Of a stretch of DNA of 64,000 nt, positions 1 to 7,736 are shown piece by piece. Source of the DNA: Brevibacillus antibioticus (GTDB lineage Bacteria > Bacillota > Bacilli > Brevibacillales > Brevibacillaceae); NCBI RefSeq assembly GCF_005217615.1, contig NZ_SZNK01000001.1:1073501-1137500 (forward strand). The letters are read 5' to 3'. The notes beneath the pieces were generated by a model. That model was not told the DNA's origin. It was given only the letters and a program-made list of their open reading frames with translations, and ran no database searches. The position numbers and the translations under genes are program-made. Position 1 is the first letter of the stretch. The number at the start of each line of letters is the position of its first letter.

Positions 1-49
1 TAGATTCCATTTTTATAAGCGTCGTTTTATAAAATTACACTATGCCCCT

Positions 50-111
50 TGAACGTGGCTTGGAGATCGCTACAGCTGGATTTCATAATGTGATCGTTAA
101 CTGAAACAAAG
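50..111 (+). repeat. Short comM fragment plus foreign junction, copy 1
   Basis: Positions 52-94 match the comM segment that encodes 'RGLEIA..AGFHNVI' with two substitutions. Positions 95-111 (cgttaactgaaacaaag) match the non-comM bases that follow the truncated comM at 6113-6129. So the same comM-to-foreign junction occurs twice. Upstream of 50 there is no comM sequence in the window, so this is a short solo copy, perhaps an attachment-like site or the scar of an older insertion. The identity of the junction is seen; its role is inferred. Confidence 0.7.
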
Positions 112-246
112 AAAAATGATACTAATTTCTTCACTCGGCAACTATTTAACTTTTGCAGCAGTTGCAATAGTTTTTGCCACAAAAGGATACGAGGAAAACG
201 CAAATCAAATCAATGAAATAAAGATTTCAAAGGGAGGAATAATTAG

Positions 247-761
247 ATGACAATAAAATTAATCTGTGAGTACTATGAGTCGAATGATAAAGAGAACGTT
301 GAAGTAAGTATAAGTGTAGAACATGAAAGCGAATCAATTTTAGATATTGCTTATTAGCTATTAACAGAATATTACACACTTGAGAACTACAATTTTTCTG
401 ATAATAACACCATGTTTGAGGATTGGCACGAAGCGGGAGAATTAAATGATTATAAGTTTCATTAATACATTTCCAAAATTGATAAAACGACCGAGGGTAT
501 CAGTTTAAAATCTGCATTACAAATGATGAATAACATCTTTGTTTTAACAAGTAGTGCAAATCAGATTGTTCGTGGAGCAGAAGTGATTTATAGTGAATTC
601 AAAAAGATAAGCCCTGATTTGGAGTTTTTTGAAAGGACATATCGAAAGCGAATCAATTAATTAAAGAGATTGAGGAGATGCAGGAGTCAAATGAGTATTT
701 ATTATCTAAAGGGCATATTCCGAATGATATTAATAAGCTAATCGAGAAATACAAGTATTGA
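247..761 (+). pseudogene. Broken hypothetical gene (in-frame stops and a shift)
   Basis: An ATG at 247 follows a good ribosome binding site (agggagg). It opens a frame that stays coding-like for 137 codons but is interrupted by TAG at 355 and TAA at 463 before TAA at 658. Coding-like sequence ('EIEEMQESNEYLLSKG') goes on in another frame to TGA near 761, so there is also a one-base shift near 655. I do not recognise the family. It is probably a small accessory gene in decay, like its neighbours up to 4706. Confidence 0.55.
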
Positions 762-817
762 AATAAGAAGCATTAGGATAAAAGGATGATTTCATCCAAT
801 GGGGGGGGGTTGTCAAA

Positions 818-1585
818 ATGGATTATTTGAACTATGAAGATCAGTTTAAAGTAATATTGAACCAAGAAGAAATAAATTACATCCAGAGTCCTCAACTTAG
901 AGAAATCAGAATGAAGTATTGGAGATTAAGACACGAAGCATTTATTGATGAACGAAACATTTCTGATAGCGATTTAGAAAAAGTTTTGGATGATTGATAC
1001 GTAAGGAACAAAAGGAATTGCAACGCTTTAAAAACACCTGAAGTCGACGATTATTTCTATGATCTTGAGAGTCCCAAAATGAGAAGTTACATAAACAAAA
1101 GGCTTGTGCAGCATAATAAGTAGCTTAAATTCATACCACGCGATGAGATTGTTGCAGTAACTCTAATAGCAGTCCTCCCAACCATGGCATTAGTAATCGA
1201 GGAGTGTCGTGCTAATTACAAAGACTGGGATAGACTAGTTAGCATTGCTGTTGAGGATATTATTGACAGTCTTGAAGAAGATTCGAAGTATTTGATACTA
1301 AAAGAAGAGCATGAGTCAATTAAAGATAATGAAGAAACTCAAAGACAGCAAGCATCTGATGTACTGTTAAAGGAATGGTCAGAACATCTATTAGCCTGTG
1401 ATGAATTCAAGTTGTGCTCCAACCAAAGATTAAGAACCTCCTTTTTCCAAAATAACTGGATGAGATTTGTTGAAGATTTTGAGAAGAGAAATTCGATTAA
1501 GAATAGAGACTTTAGAATTCACGTACAACATGAAATGCTAACTAAGATGGACATGATCTGGAATAGAATTAAAGCAGAAAAATAA
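818..1585 (+). pseudogene. Broken hypothetical gene, 255 codons with two nonsense codons
   Basis: ATG at 818 follows a run of ten G that overlaps its ribosome binding site. One frame runs from 818 to 1585 and is interrupted only by TGA at 995 and TAG at 1121. The open part from 1184 codes for 133 charged, mostly helical residues ('EEHESIKDNEETQRQQ'). No domain is recognised. The frame is kept across both stops, so they look like recent point mutations rather than a chance ORF. Residual expression could give a 59-aa N-terminal peptide or a reinitiated C-terminal part. Confidence 0.55.
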
Positions 1586-1624
1586 AGATGAAATATCGTT
1601 TTTATCGGGGAAGGATGCAACCAA

Positions 1625-2065
1625 ATGAAACTTATGCAAAGTAGAAATGTTTTTCATGATGAAGAAATTCAAGAAGTGTTACTGCAACACAAAGAGGCAT
1701 TTGGTTTCTCTGATATAGTTGATGTTAATGCAATGAAAAGAGAATATGAGTTCTATGTGGCTTTAAATTGTGAAAATGAGCTTGCGGGCTTGGGATGGAT
1801 AGACACTTTTTATAACGAAGATGGAGAAGTTGAAGCAGAAGTTTCACTATGTGTATACAAGGATGAATCCAATAAAGGTACTGGAACGTTTATATTATTG
1901 GAAATGGAAAAGCTGATTGTTAATAGCAACGTCAATATAATTAATTCAATGATCAAAAGGAGCAATCCTAATTATGATTTCGTCGTAGAGTGGTTTCTTA
2001 AGCAAGGCTATCAGCTTATTTTGGAAGAGGTAGGTGCTGATACTTGGTTGCAAAAGAGAATATAA
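1625..2065 (+). CDS. Putative GNAT-like N-acetyltransferase
   Basis: A 146-aa protein beginning at ATG 1625, after ggggaagg. The middle has a beta-strand pattern and a GNAT-like turn ('CVYKDESNKGTGTFILLEMEKLI') resembling the acetyl-CoA binding motif A, followed by 'SNPNYDFVVEWFLKQGYQ', typical of the end of this fold. The family call rests on this pattern only. Substrate unknown. It is one of the few unbroken genes in the first 5 kb and stands alone among decayed frames, so it is probably accessory DNA. Confidence 0.45.
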   Translation: MKLMQSRNVFHDEEIQEVLLQHKEAFGFSDIVDVNAMKREYEFYVALNCENELAGLGWIDTFYNEDGEVEAEVSLCVYKDESNKGTGTFILLEMEKLIVNSNVNIINSMIKRSNPNYDFVVEWFLKQGYQLILEEVGADTWLQKRI

Positions 2066-2098
2066 TTGGCATTTCATTAAAAGTAAGAGGGTGCGGAT

Positions 2099-2250
2099 AT
2101 GATTAATCAAAATGACACAACAAAGCCGTAAAAAGAGTAAGCGAATGGAAGGATGGATCTGCTGGGTTTAGATTCGAGGAGAGTAGTCTTGGATGGTCTA
2201 AAATACACATATTTCATACTGCTGAATTGAGAGCAGCAGATTTAGTTTAA
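2099..2250 (+). pseudogene. Small frameshifted hypothetical gene
   Basis: ATG 2099 follows aagagggtgcgg. It reads ten codons (MINQNDTTKP) to a stop. A one-base shift at the A-rich stretch near 2122 opens 'KAVKRVSEWKDGSAGF' and about 27 further codons to TAA at 2248. Together they would make a protein of about 50 residues. Family unknown. Confidence 0.4.
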
Positions 2251-2384
2251 AAGAAAACGAAAAAATTTTAATGAAAAGGAGTGTTAAACGTGGATAGATG
2301 TTTTAAATGCTACAACCAATTTCTGTACAGAACCAAATTAGCCTCCTTGAAGGCAATATTTAATTATATATCTAAAAATTCAAA

Positions 2385-2424
2385 AAATCCTTGAGGTTGT
2401 TTGTTAGAACAACCTCAAGGATTT
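2385..2424 (-). terminator. Strong hairpin terminator
   Basis: A perfect 16-bp inverted repeat (aaatccttgaggttgt) with an 8-nt loop. It lies just past the stop of the minus-strand secreted-protein gene at 2429. Read on the minus strand it is followed by a run of T, as in intrinsic terminators. Confidence 0.85.
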
Positions 2425-2428
2425 GTCT

Positions 2429-2755
2429 CTATTCTTCTCTAAAGTAAACCTTCCAATGTGTGGCAGTACTTTCCTCGTCATCTATATACCAGAAAAAGTA
2501 CTCTACGCCACCAACGGTAATGTATGTTGTTGAAGTAAAATCGCTTCTACTATAATCTTTTTTTGGATACAAATAACTTTTGACTCTACAAGGGTTGCAG
2601 GCTTGAGTCGTAATACTATCAGAATTTGACTGTATGCTGCTGCTGGGAAGCTCAGATGTCAGTAGGATGGGACTCGCAGACACTGGTGCTGCCACAACCA
2701 TAAAAGTGGCAATAGCCAAAGAGCTTAAAAAAGTTTGCTTTCCCTTACTAATCAC
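2429..2755 (-). CDS. Small secreted protein of unknown function
   Basis: About 108 aa from a GTG at 2755, placed 6 nt after ggaggtg; a longer frame to 2800 lacks such a site. The N-terminus is a classic signal peptide: KGK, hydrophobic 'FLSSLAIATFMVVAAPV', then a 'SAS' cleavage site. The mature part is about 80 residues with a CNPC pair and aromatic-rich strands ('GGVEYFFWYIDD'). Probably exported; the two cysteines could form a disulfide. No family recognised. It has its own terminator at 2385-2424 and is the only minus-strand gene in the first 5 kb. Confidence 0.65.
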   Translation of the reverse strand: MISKGKQTFLSSLAIATFMVVAAPVSASPILLTSELPSSSIQSNSDSITTQACNPCRVKSYLYPKKDYSRSDFTSTTYITVGGVEYFFWYIDDEESTATHWKVYFREE

Positions 2756-2995
2756 ATAAACACCTCCAGATTTTTTATAAAGGTTGAGTTCCACAATCAA
2801 ATGGTAACATTTGTCAATAATGGTGTATATAGTAATATAGAACTAATTAATATGTATATATTCTTGAGGCATCCAACTCCTTGAAATGATTAGTGGAATT
2901 CTCAGACAGGCAACAAAAAGAAAATAAAATAGGCATTTAATTAGGAGACTTTTCCAATAGTGTGATAAGACGAAAAATAGTTCACTTATAAGAAG

Positions 2996-3121
2996 ATGTA
3001 CGCTGAGATGCTAAAGGCAATGAATAAATTATTGGATGAACATAAGTCGAAAGGTAATGAAGGTGAAGTAAGAACTCTCGATAATATGATCAAATGGATC
3101 TTGGAAGGGGAGAAGGAATAA
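2996..3121 (+). CDS. Very short hypothetical ORF (41 codons)
   Basis: ATG 2996 to TAA 3119-3121, encoding a charged helical peptide ending 'TLDNMIKWILEGEKE', after a modest site (ataagaag). The composition looks like coding sequence and it lies just before the GIY-YIG remnant. It may be the tail of a lost longer gene. Low certainty. Confidence 0.3.
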   Translation: MYAEMLKAMNKLLDEHKSKGNEGEVRTLDNMIKWILEGEKE

Positions 3122-3149
3122 ATCAGACAATCGAAATACGGTAAAGTAT

Positions 3150-3533
3150 ACTATCGTGATTGAAAGATTGAAAAACTGCAACAAGAAAATGAACAATTGA
3201 AATTACAAAGTGAGTTTATTGTTGAAGAAATTGATGATGAAGATGGCCAAGAACGGATTACGGGTATTTACTGTATCGAGAGTTTAATTGATGGTAAGAA
3301 ATACGTGGAATGAGTAAGGATGTTTATTCACGTTGGCAACAGCATAGAACGGATCTCCGAGCGAATATCCATCATAACGGTAATCTTCAAAAATCATGGA
3401 ATCAATATCGTGAAAATAACTTTACTTTCTCCATTTTGGAAGAGTGCGAAGAGAATGAACTTCGAAAAAAGAATGTGAATGGATTGAAGAACTGAGAAAT
3501 AATGCTTATAACATGACTCATAAGGCGTGTTAA
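3150..3533 (+). pseudogene. GIY-YIG endonuclease-like gene, frameshifted
   Basis: The translated pieces read as a GIY-YIG nuclease domain: 'TGIYCIESLIDGKKYVG' (GIY strand and the YVG triad), then 'SKDVYSRWQQHRTDL' with the conserved arginine helix, then 'NFTFSILEECEENELRKK' and 'ECEWIEELRNNAYN'. A one-base loss at about 3309 separates GIY from the rest, and a second loss in the A-run near 3468 breaks the C-terminus. A helical stretch rich in Q and E precedes the domain. Such proteins occur as homing-type or phage endonucleases. It is inactive as written unless the shifts are sequencing errors. Confidence 0.65.
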
Positions 3534-3751
3534 ATACTAAACTAACAGACTTTCCATAAAAAATGAGGGGGACCTATTAGGTAATCCTAGAGTGTTCATT
3601 TGCTTTAATAGAACCAATCAAATTCCGTTTTTATTAAGCTAAATCTAAATATTTTGTTTAAGTAATACTAATTTGAAACACATAACTGATAATATTTGGG
3701 GTTATGTAATGTATGTACTATATATACATAAAGTTAGGAGCGGCTTATTCA

Positions 3752-4084
3752 ATGAAAGCAAAAAGTTCTAACACTGGGTTTTGCAGCTCTTCTCTCAGCA
3801 TTTTCGGGTCTGTCAAGATTTTTGTGTAAACTCAATCAACCGATATTGAAAAGGTTTCATCCCCTAATTAGGACATCTTCCACGGACCAACAGGGTCAAG
3901 GGCGTAAGGCGAAGCGAACCCTTGTTGCGATGGTGGGAGAACATGGAAGGCGGATACGATAAACACTTTCGAAGTAAACAATGGAACTTTCACCACCAAC
4001 TATTATATGGATGGAGCTTGTCAGTATAAGCTACCGGTCGGCGCTGAATATTATGTGAAAGGTTACATTAGAAGTTACGATTAG
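3752..4084 (+). pseudogene. Secreted small protein gene split by an IS end
   Basis: ATG 3752 follows taggag. Allowing one frameshift in the A-run it gives a signal peptide (KVLTLGFAALLSAFS). At 3806 an IS256-type end interrupts it. After that remnant the reading frame 'TINTFEVNNGTFTTNYYMDG' continues to TAG 4082-4084 and is followed by a terminator. The two halves look like one exported protein of about 70-80 residues. Family unknown. Confidence 0.5.
3806..3924 (+). mobile_element. IS256-type element, 119-bp end remnant
   Basis: Starts gggtctgtcaagattttt and matches 14942-15061, the end of the larger IS256-type element, almost base for base, including the small hairpin caaggg...cccttg. No transposase coding and no second inverted repeat are present, so this is a solo end left by deletion. 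It interrupts a signal-peptide gene. Confidence 0.75.
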
Positions 4085-4115
4085 TCGCACAATCAAAATG
4101 CGTTTGCAAAATTGA

Positions 4116-4143
4116 GCATCTTGCTACGGTAGGATGCTTTTTT
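4116..4143 (+). terminator. Intrinsic terminator
   Basis: Stem gcatc / gatgc followed by six T, 32 nt after the stop of the split secreted-protein gene. Confidence 0.7.
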
Positions 4144-4401
4144 CTTATGTAACAGAGAGCTGTAACTGTGTTTGGATATTATTAATTAAATCATTTTTTT
4201 TATGGTATTTTTAACCGTTTAACTAATCGAAAATGTTTAGAATGTTGAGGAAAAAATTGGAAAATCTAAGTAAAGAGAAATTACCGCGAGTGGGAAATCT
4301 TCTTCTCGCAATCCATGCTTATAAATAGAAATATCATATATAGAATATATCCACTAAAGATCAGCACTCCTAAAATAGCCATACTAATAGTAACGATGGA
4401 G

Positions 4402-4425
4402 CCAAGCACATAGCTTGGTTTTTTT
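4402..4425 (+). terminator. Intrinsic terminator
   Basis: Stem ccaagc / gcttgg, 5-nt loop, then seven T. No intact gene lies directly upstream, so it probably belonged to a lost one. Confidence 0.75.
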
Positions 4426-4501
4426 ATTATTTATTGGGGGATTCAGAAAGTTACCTAATCTAATTTTCGATGAAATTATCTAGTGTATGGAGGAAGATTG
4501 A

Positions 4502-4706
4502 ATGAATCCAGTAGCCCAAGAGCCTAATTACAAAGAGACTTATGAATTCCTACTTAAATAGCATGAATGATTCTGTAAGGCGTTTAATGTAGCTTTGAAC
4601 TTCAATTAAAGGGAATACGTTTAGTGGTGATAAGTTTATTAGCCATGTTAAGAAGTTGGATATTGATCCAGCGGTGAAGGGTATTATTTTAGTTAACTAT
4701 AAGTGA
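4502..4706 (+). pseudogene. Heavily decayed hypothetical gene
   Basis: ATG 4502 follows ggagga. The frame reads MNPVAQEPNYKETYEFLLK, then TAG (4559), HE, TGA (4568), 'FCKAFNVALNFN', TAA. After a frameshift near 4610 it reads 'GDKFISHVKKLDIDPAV' and ends at TGA 4704-4706. Three nonsense codons in about 36 codons make this the most degraded gene in the window. Family not recognised. Confidence 0.45.
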
Positions 4707-4743
4707 GTTTAATGTTGAAAAGCTTAAAGAAGAAGTGGGCAGG

Positions 4744-4862
4744 ATGGCAGAAGGTAGACCGAGCAAGAACTTGCTGATTTTCTCGGGACGAGTATCCAGA
4801 CTTTATACACTTGGCGCAAGCGGCACTCGGAGTTTCCGGAAGCCATAAAAAAAAGGGCAAGA
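4744..4862 (+). pseudogene. Fragment of phage terminase small-subunit-like protein
   Basis: ATG 4744 gives MAEGRP. After a frameshift or deletion the next frame reads 'QELADFLGTSIQTLYTW' and 'RKRHSEFPEAIKKRAR', the helix-turn-helix DNA-binding pattern found in phage terminase small subunits and related proteins. The frame then runs without a stop into the barstar gene at 4863. It looks like a phage packaging gene remnant abutting barstar. Confidence 0.5.
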
Positions 4863-5132
4863 ATGACGCATATACTTTTAGATATTTCCCGTGTAGTGGC
4901 TCCAGCAGATCTTCATATAATCTTGAAACGTAAACTTGATTTTCCTGATGTGTACGGTATGAATTGGAATGCGTTTTGGGACGCAATCACCAGGATGGTA
5001 AAGCTACCCAAGAAAATAACTATATCTGGATGGGACGTATTGGAGGAACGACTTCCGAAAGAAGCAGATTCTTTAAATGAACTTCTTAAGGACTATTCAG
5101 TACGTTATACTAACGAAATTTTCACAGTATAA
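4863..5132 (+). CDS. Barstar-family ribonuclease inhibitor
   Basis: An 89-aa protein with the barstar core: 'LHIILKRKLDFPDVYGMNW' followed by 'NAFWDAITRMVKLPKKITI' and 'DVLEERLPKEADSLNELL'. Barstar proteins bind and block barnase-type RNases in the cytoplasm and often serve as immunity proteins to secreted toxins. No barnase-like toxin gene is nearby, so this is an orphan immunity gene as far as the window shows. Length is typical. There is no strong ribosome site; the open frame continues upstream into a terminase-like fragment. Its last 14 codons are repeated at 16307-16344, where an IS256-type element has removed the rest. Confidence 0.8.
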   Translation: MTHILLDISRVVAPADLHIILKRKLDFPDVYGMNWNAFWDAITRMVKLPKKITISGWDVLEERLPKEADSLNELLKDYSVRYTNEIFTV

Positions 5133-5138
5133 TATGAA

Positions 5139-5175
5139 CAAAAAAGCGAGACATCTTCTAATTGAGGATGTCCCG
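5139..5175 (-). terminator. Terminator of the 67-codon minus gene
   Basis: Stem cgagacatc / gatgtcccg with one mismatch. On the minus strand it is followed by a run of T (aaaaaaag on the plus strand). It sits between the convergent barstar and 5193-5396 genes. A counterpart with a perfect stem is at 16355-16391. Confidence 0.65.
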
Positions 5176-5192
5176 TTGCCATTTTTGTTGCT

Positions 5193-5396
5193 CTATAAAT
5201 ACCTCAAGTGCCTCACAGGGTCTAAAGCCTTTTGTTTATCTTCCTCGCTTTGCTTTTCTAATTCGTAGAAGAATAAGCTTTCATATTCGGAAAGAGGTAT
5301 GTCTTTCTTGGAGGAAGGGGAAGATGTACCCTCCAAAATTCCGGCTTTCTCCAAAAGCTCCTCATATGTAACGCCCTTTAGATAAGCGGCAAGCAC
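5193..5396 (-). CDS. Small hypothetical protein divergent from comM
   Basis: 67 aa from GTG 5396. It reads 'VTYEELLEKAGILEG' (a possible helix-turn-helix or helical hairpin), a serine-rich linker, then a strongly acidic helix ('YESLFFYELEKQSEEDKQK'). No family recognised. It is followed by its own terminator and lies 60 bp from the comM start, so the two genes may share a promoter region. The homologous frame at 16409-16613 is broken, so only this copy could make the protein. Confidence 0.5.
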   Translation of the reverse strand: MLAAYLKGVTYEELLEKAGILEGTSSPSSKKDIPLSEYESLFFYELEKQSEEDKQKALDPVRHLRYL

Positions 5397-5456
5397 TTTA
5401 TTTACTTGCCCACCCCCTCTATCTTTTCCTACCCTATAACCAGAGGGGGAGAGGAC

Positions 5457-6122
5457 ATGTACGCATGCAGTTATTCAGGCACGGTGCTCGGCATAGACGG
5501 AATGGTAGTCACTGTAGAAACAGACATAGCAAATGGCTTGCCTCAATTTGATTTGGTCGGACTGGGTGGTTCAGCAGTAAAAGAAGCGAGAGATCGCGTT
5601 CGTGCTGCCTTGCGCAACGCAGGTTACGACTACCCAATGCAGAGGATCACCGTCAACCTGGCACCAGCAGACCAGCGCAAGGAAGGCTCAGGCTTCGACC
5701 TTGCTATTGCGTTTGGTATTTTACTAGCCTCGAAGCAAAGGCTCCCTAGACCAGAGAGAATCCTCGTTCTAGGAGAGTTGGCATTAGACGGTTCTCTTCG
5801 CGCTGTAACGGGTGTACTCCCCATATTGCTAGAAGCCAAACAAGCAGGATTTACCCACGTGATCCTCCCCGAACAAAATGCAGCGGAAGCACAGCTCGTC
5901 GACATTACCGTATTGCCTGCGAGTAATTTGGAAGAGGCAGTGAACTACTGGAAAGAAGGACTTCATAGTAAGAACTCAGAGTTGATTTTTCCTGAATCGG
6001 AGACAGGCAAGACAAATAAAAACCAACTGCCCTCAGACTTCGCCAATGTTTACGGACAGCAATTTGTAAAACGTGGCTTGGAGATTGCAGCAGCTGGATT
6101 TCATAATGTGATCGTTAACTGA
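5457..6122 (+). pseudogene. comM: Truncated comM copy (N-terminal 219 codons)
   Basis: Starts at ATG 5457 after agggggagagg, the same start as the intact gene. It codes for the N-terminal ChlI-type domain ('YSGTVLGIDGMVVTVETDI', 'LPQFDLVGLGGSAVKEARDR') but stops two codons past the break: comM sequence ends at 6112, then VN and TGA. The Walker A, Walker B and C-terminal parts are missing, so it cannot act as a helicase. If translated it would make 221 residues. A terminator-like hairpin follows at 6143-6178. Confidence 0.9.
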
Positions 6123-6444
6123 AACAAAGTCAAGTAAATGCGAAAGGACATGAGCAACCAAATGCTTGTGTCTTTTTTATTTATTTGAGCGGAAAAATAC
6201 CCCATTACCACACTAGTGAGTAGTATTCAAAACAAGGAAGATAACTCCAGTATAGATCGTAAGGTACAGAAATATTTGGTATAATTGTCATATGAATATA
6301 AATTCGATTTTATTAAAGATTAACTCATCCTTATTGACAAAATATTCATCAATTATTATCTTTGTCAAGCAACAACCTTGGCGGCTATTATCAATTAAAG
6401 TTTCCATTAAATTCAATTAAAACCTCTCCCATAGTTATATTATC
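6123..6444 (+). other. Intergenic stretch after truncated comM
   Basis: No reading frame that I can support. It starts with the foreign junction bases shared with 95-111, then a hairpin, then AT-rich sequence up to the convergent minus-strand gene. Confidence 0.6.
6143..6178 (+). terminator. Terminator-like hairpin
   Basis: Stem aaaggacatgagca / tgcttgtgtctttt with one bulge and G-T pairs, followed by a run of T. It would end transcripts of the truncated comM. Confidence 0.6.
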
Positions 6445-7331
6445 TTATAACGCGTCTAAATATGGTTTTATCTTATTAAACACTCCAATGTAGTCTGAGA
6501 AGAAAGTTTTCAATAACAGTTCAATAATGGCATCCTTCTCTCTTCTCAGTTCCTCATCTACTCGCTCTCTAATCTCCTCACTTACACGCTCGAGAATATA
6601 ACTGGGTTCTACAGTTGGGCTTGGTGTAGTTGGGTGTGATATGTCTTCCTCCAATTGTACAGCAAGTAAAGCAAAGTATTTGTCTTTAGCGGTCCCCTCA
6701 TCATCGTCTATAAAGATAATATAAATGTACATTTCAAACTTGATAACGGTTCCACTTAGCGATATCTCTACATCTGGCACACCTTTAACATTTAGATCTG
6801 CAAGAAAAGCCAATTTTTCGCGTAAATACCCCTCGCAAAGTTCCTCGGCTTTGTTCAAAATTTCTGCTTTGACCTTTTCTATGTCAAACATTTCCTGAAG
6901 TTCTTTAATTTTCTCTATAACTTCTTTTATAGAATCTACATATTCTTGCTGTTCTGCCGTTAATTCATCATATACGTTTTCAACAAATAGCGTGTAAGCT
7001 TGACACACAATTTTGTTCATTGAGTCAATTGCCTCTTGCTTTAGTGAACCGATAGTATTATCTAACTCCTGCCAAGCTTGATTGATCTCATCTTGTGTGC
7101 CCCCATCAGCGCCTCTTCCATTAAAACTTCTAACCGTTCTTTAAAAATTTCAAGCTGATCAGTAACTTCAGTCCAATCAAATTCTCGAGTAGCATAATCA
7201 GCTACACTTTCCCAATCAAGTGCATTTCTCCCTCTATTAATAATGCCTGCTGGATCTGCTAAAACCTCACCTACTTCTCTACCCGCAGTGATTACATTTT
7301 CCACAGAGAATTTAATTTTTCGCCATCCCAT
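6445..7331 (-). pseudogene. Hypothetical helical protein, frameshifted at a G-run
   Basis: ATG 7331 follows ggaggg. The frame reads 'MGWRKIKFSVENVITAGREV' for about 83 codons. Near 7098 a single-base change in a G-run (gggggc) moves the sequence to the frame reading 'TQDEINQAWQELDNTIGSL', which continues to 6445. Joined, this is about 295 aa: a basic N-terminus, long amphipathic helices, a central beta-rich patch ('VEISLSGTVIKFEMYIYIIF') and a C-terminal coiled-coil-like region. No family recognised. The shift could be decay, a sequencing error or slippage at the G-run. Confidence 0.5.
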
Positions 7332-7489
7332 ATTTATCCCTCCAAACAAAGTAGATACATTCTATCGTTTGTAATGGGTGTAATAAATATGTACTACCTT
7401 TCAAATTTGTACTTCAATGAAAGCATAGATTTATTGGAAGTCTTGTGTTAAATTTGTTGGTAAATTATGTAGATTAAAGGGGGATTAGT

Positions 7490-7726
7490 ATGACGATTAC
7501 AAAATATTTTAAAGTCACTTATCCAAATCAAGTGATTATCTTTCCGTTGAGTTTTACCAATGGTAATTATGTAACTCACAATCAAGTTCTAAGTGAAACT
7601 GATTTAGTAGAGAAGATTAAAAATGCTTTAGAGGTGGAAAATAAGCAAGGTGTTTTGTCTGAGGTGGAAAAGCAAGAATGCAATCTAACGTTTGACGAAT
7701 TCCTCTCACTGCACAATCTGAAATGA
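7490..7726 (+). CDS. Small hypothetical protein
   Basis: 78 aa from ATG 7490 after aaagggggatt, a good ribosome site. N-terminal beta-like strands ('YFKVTYPNQVIIFPLSF') and a helical C-terminus ending 'FDEFLSLHNLK'. No family recognised. First of five small plus-strand genes (7490-8878) that are probably co-transcribed, with the next start 11 bp downstream. Confidence 0.6.
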   Translation: MTITKYFKVTYPNQVIIFPLSFTNGNYVTHNQVLSETDLVEKIKNALEVENKQGVLSEVEKQECNLTFDEFLSLHNLK

Positions 7727-7736
7727 GGCATGTATT

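Larger units (their letters stand above)
4085..4501 (+). other. Intergenic stretch with two terminators
   Basis: No convincing reading frame on either strand. It holds the terminators at 4116-4143 and 4402-4425 and otherwise AT-rich sequence without a repeat that I can see. Confidence 0.6.
5091..6112 (+). repeat. Direct repeat, copy A (barstar end to mid-comM)
   Basis: Matches 16307-17329. It includes the last codons of barstar, a minus-strand 67-codon gene and comM codons 1-219. From 5457 to 5813 I count ten substitutions against copy B; from 5814 to 6112 (299 bp) I see none. Both copies diverge sharply at the 3' edge (after 'cataatgtgat') and at the 5' edge, where copy B meets the IS256-type element. 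Confidence 0.9.

Noticed and set aside
247..1585. Stop-codon recoding (phage-like genetic code)
   Set aside because: TAA, TAG and TGA all interrupt the frames and intact neighbours use ordinary stops, so decay is simpler.
5630..5905. Minus-strand ORFs at 5630-5905 and 16847-17122
   Set aside because: They are antisense shadows of comM in both copies, and share changes only because comM does.
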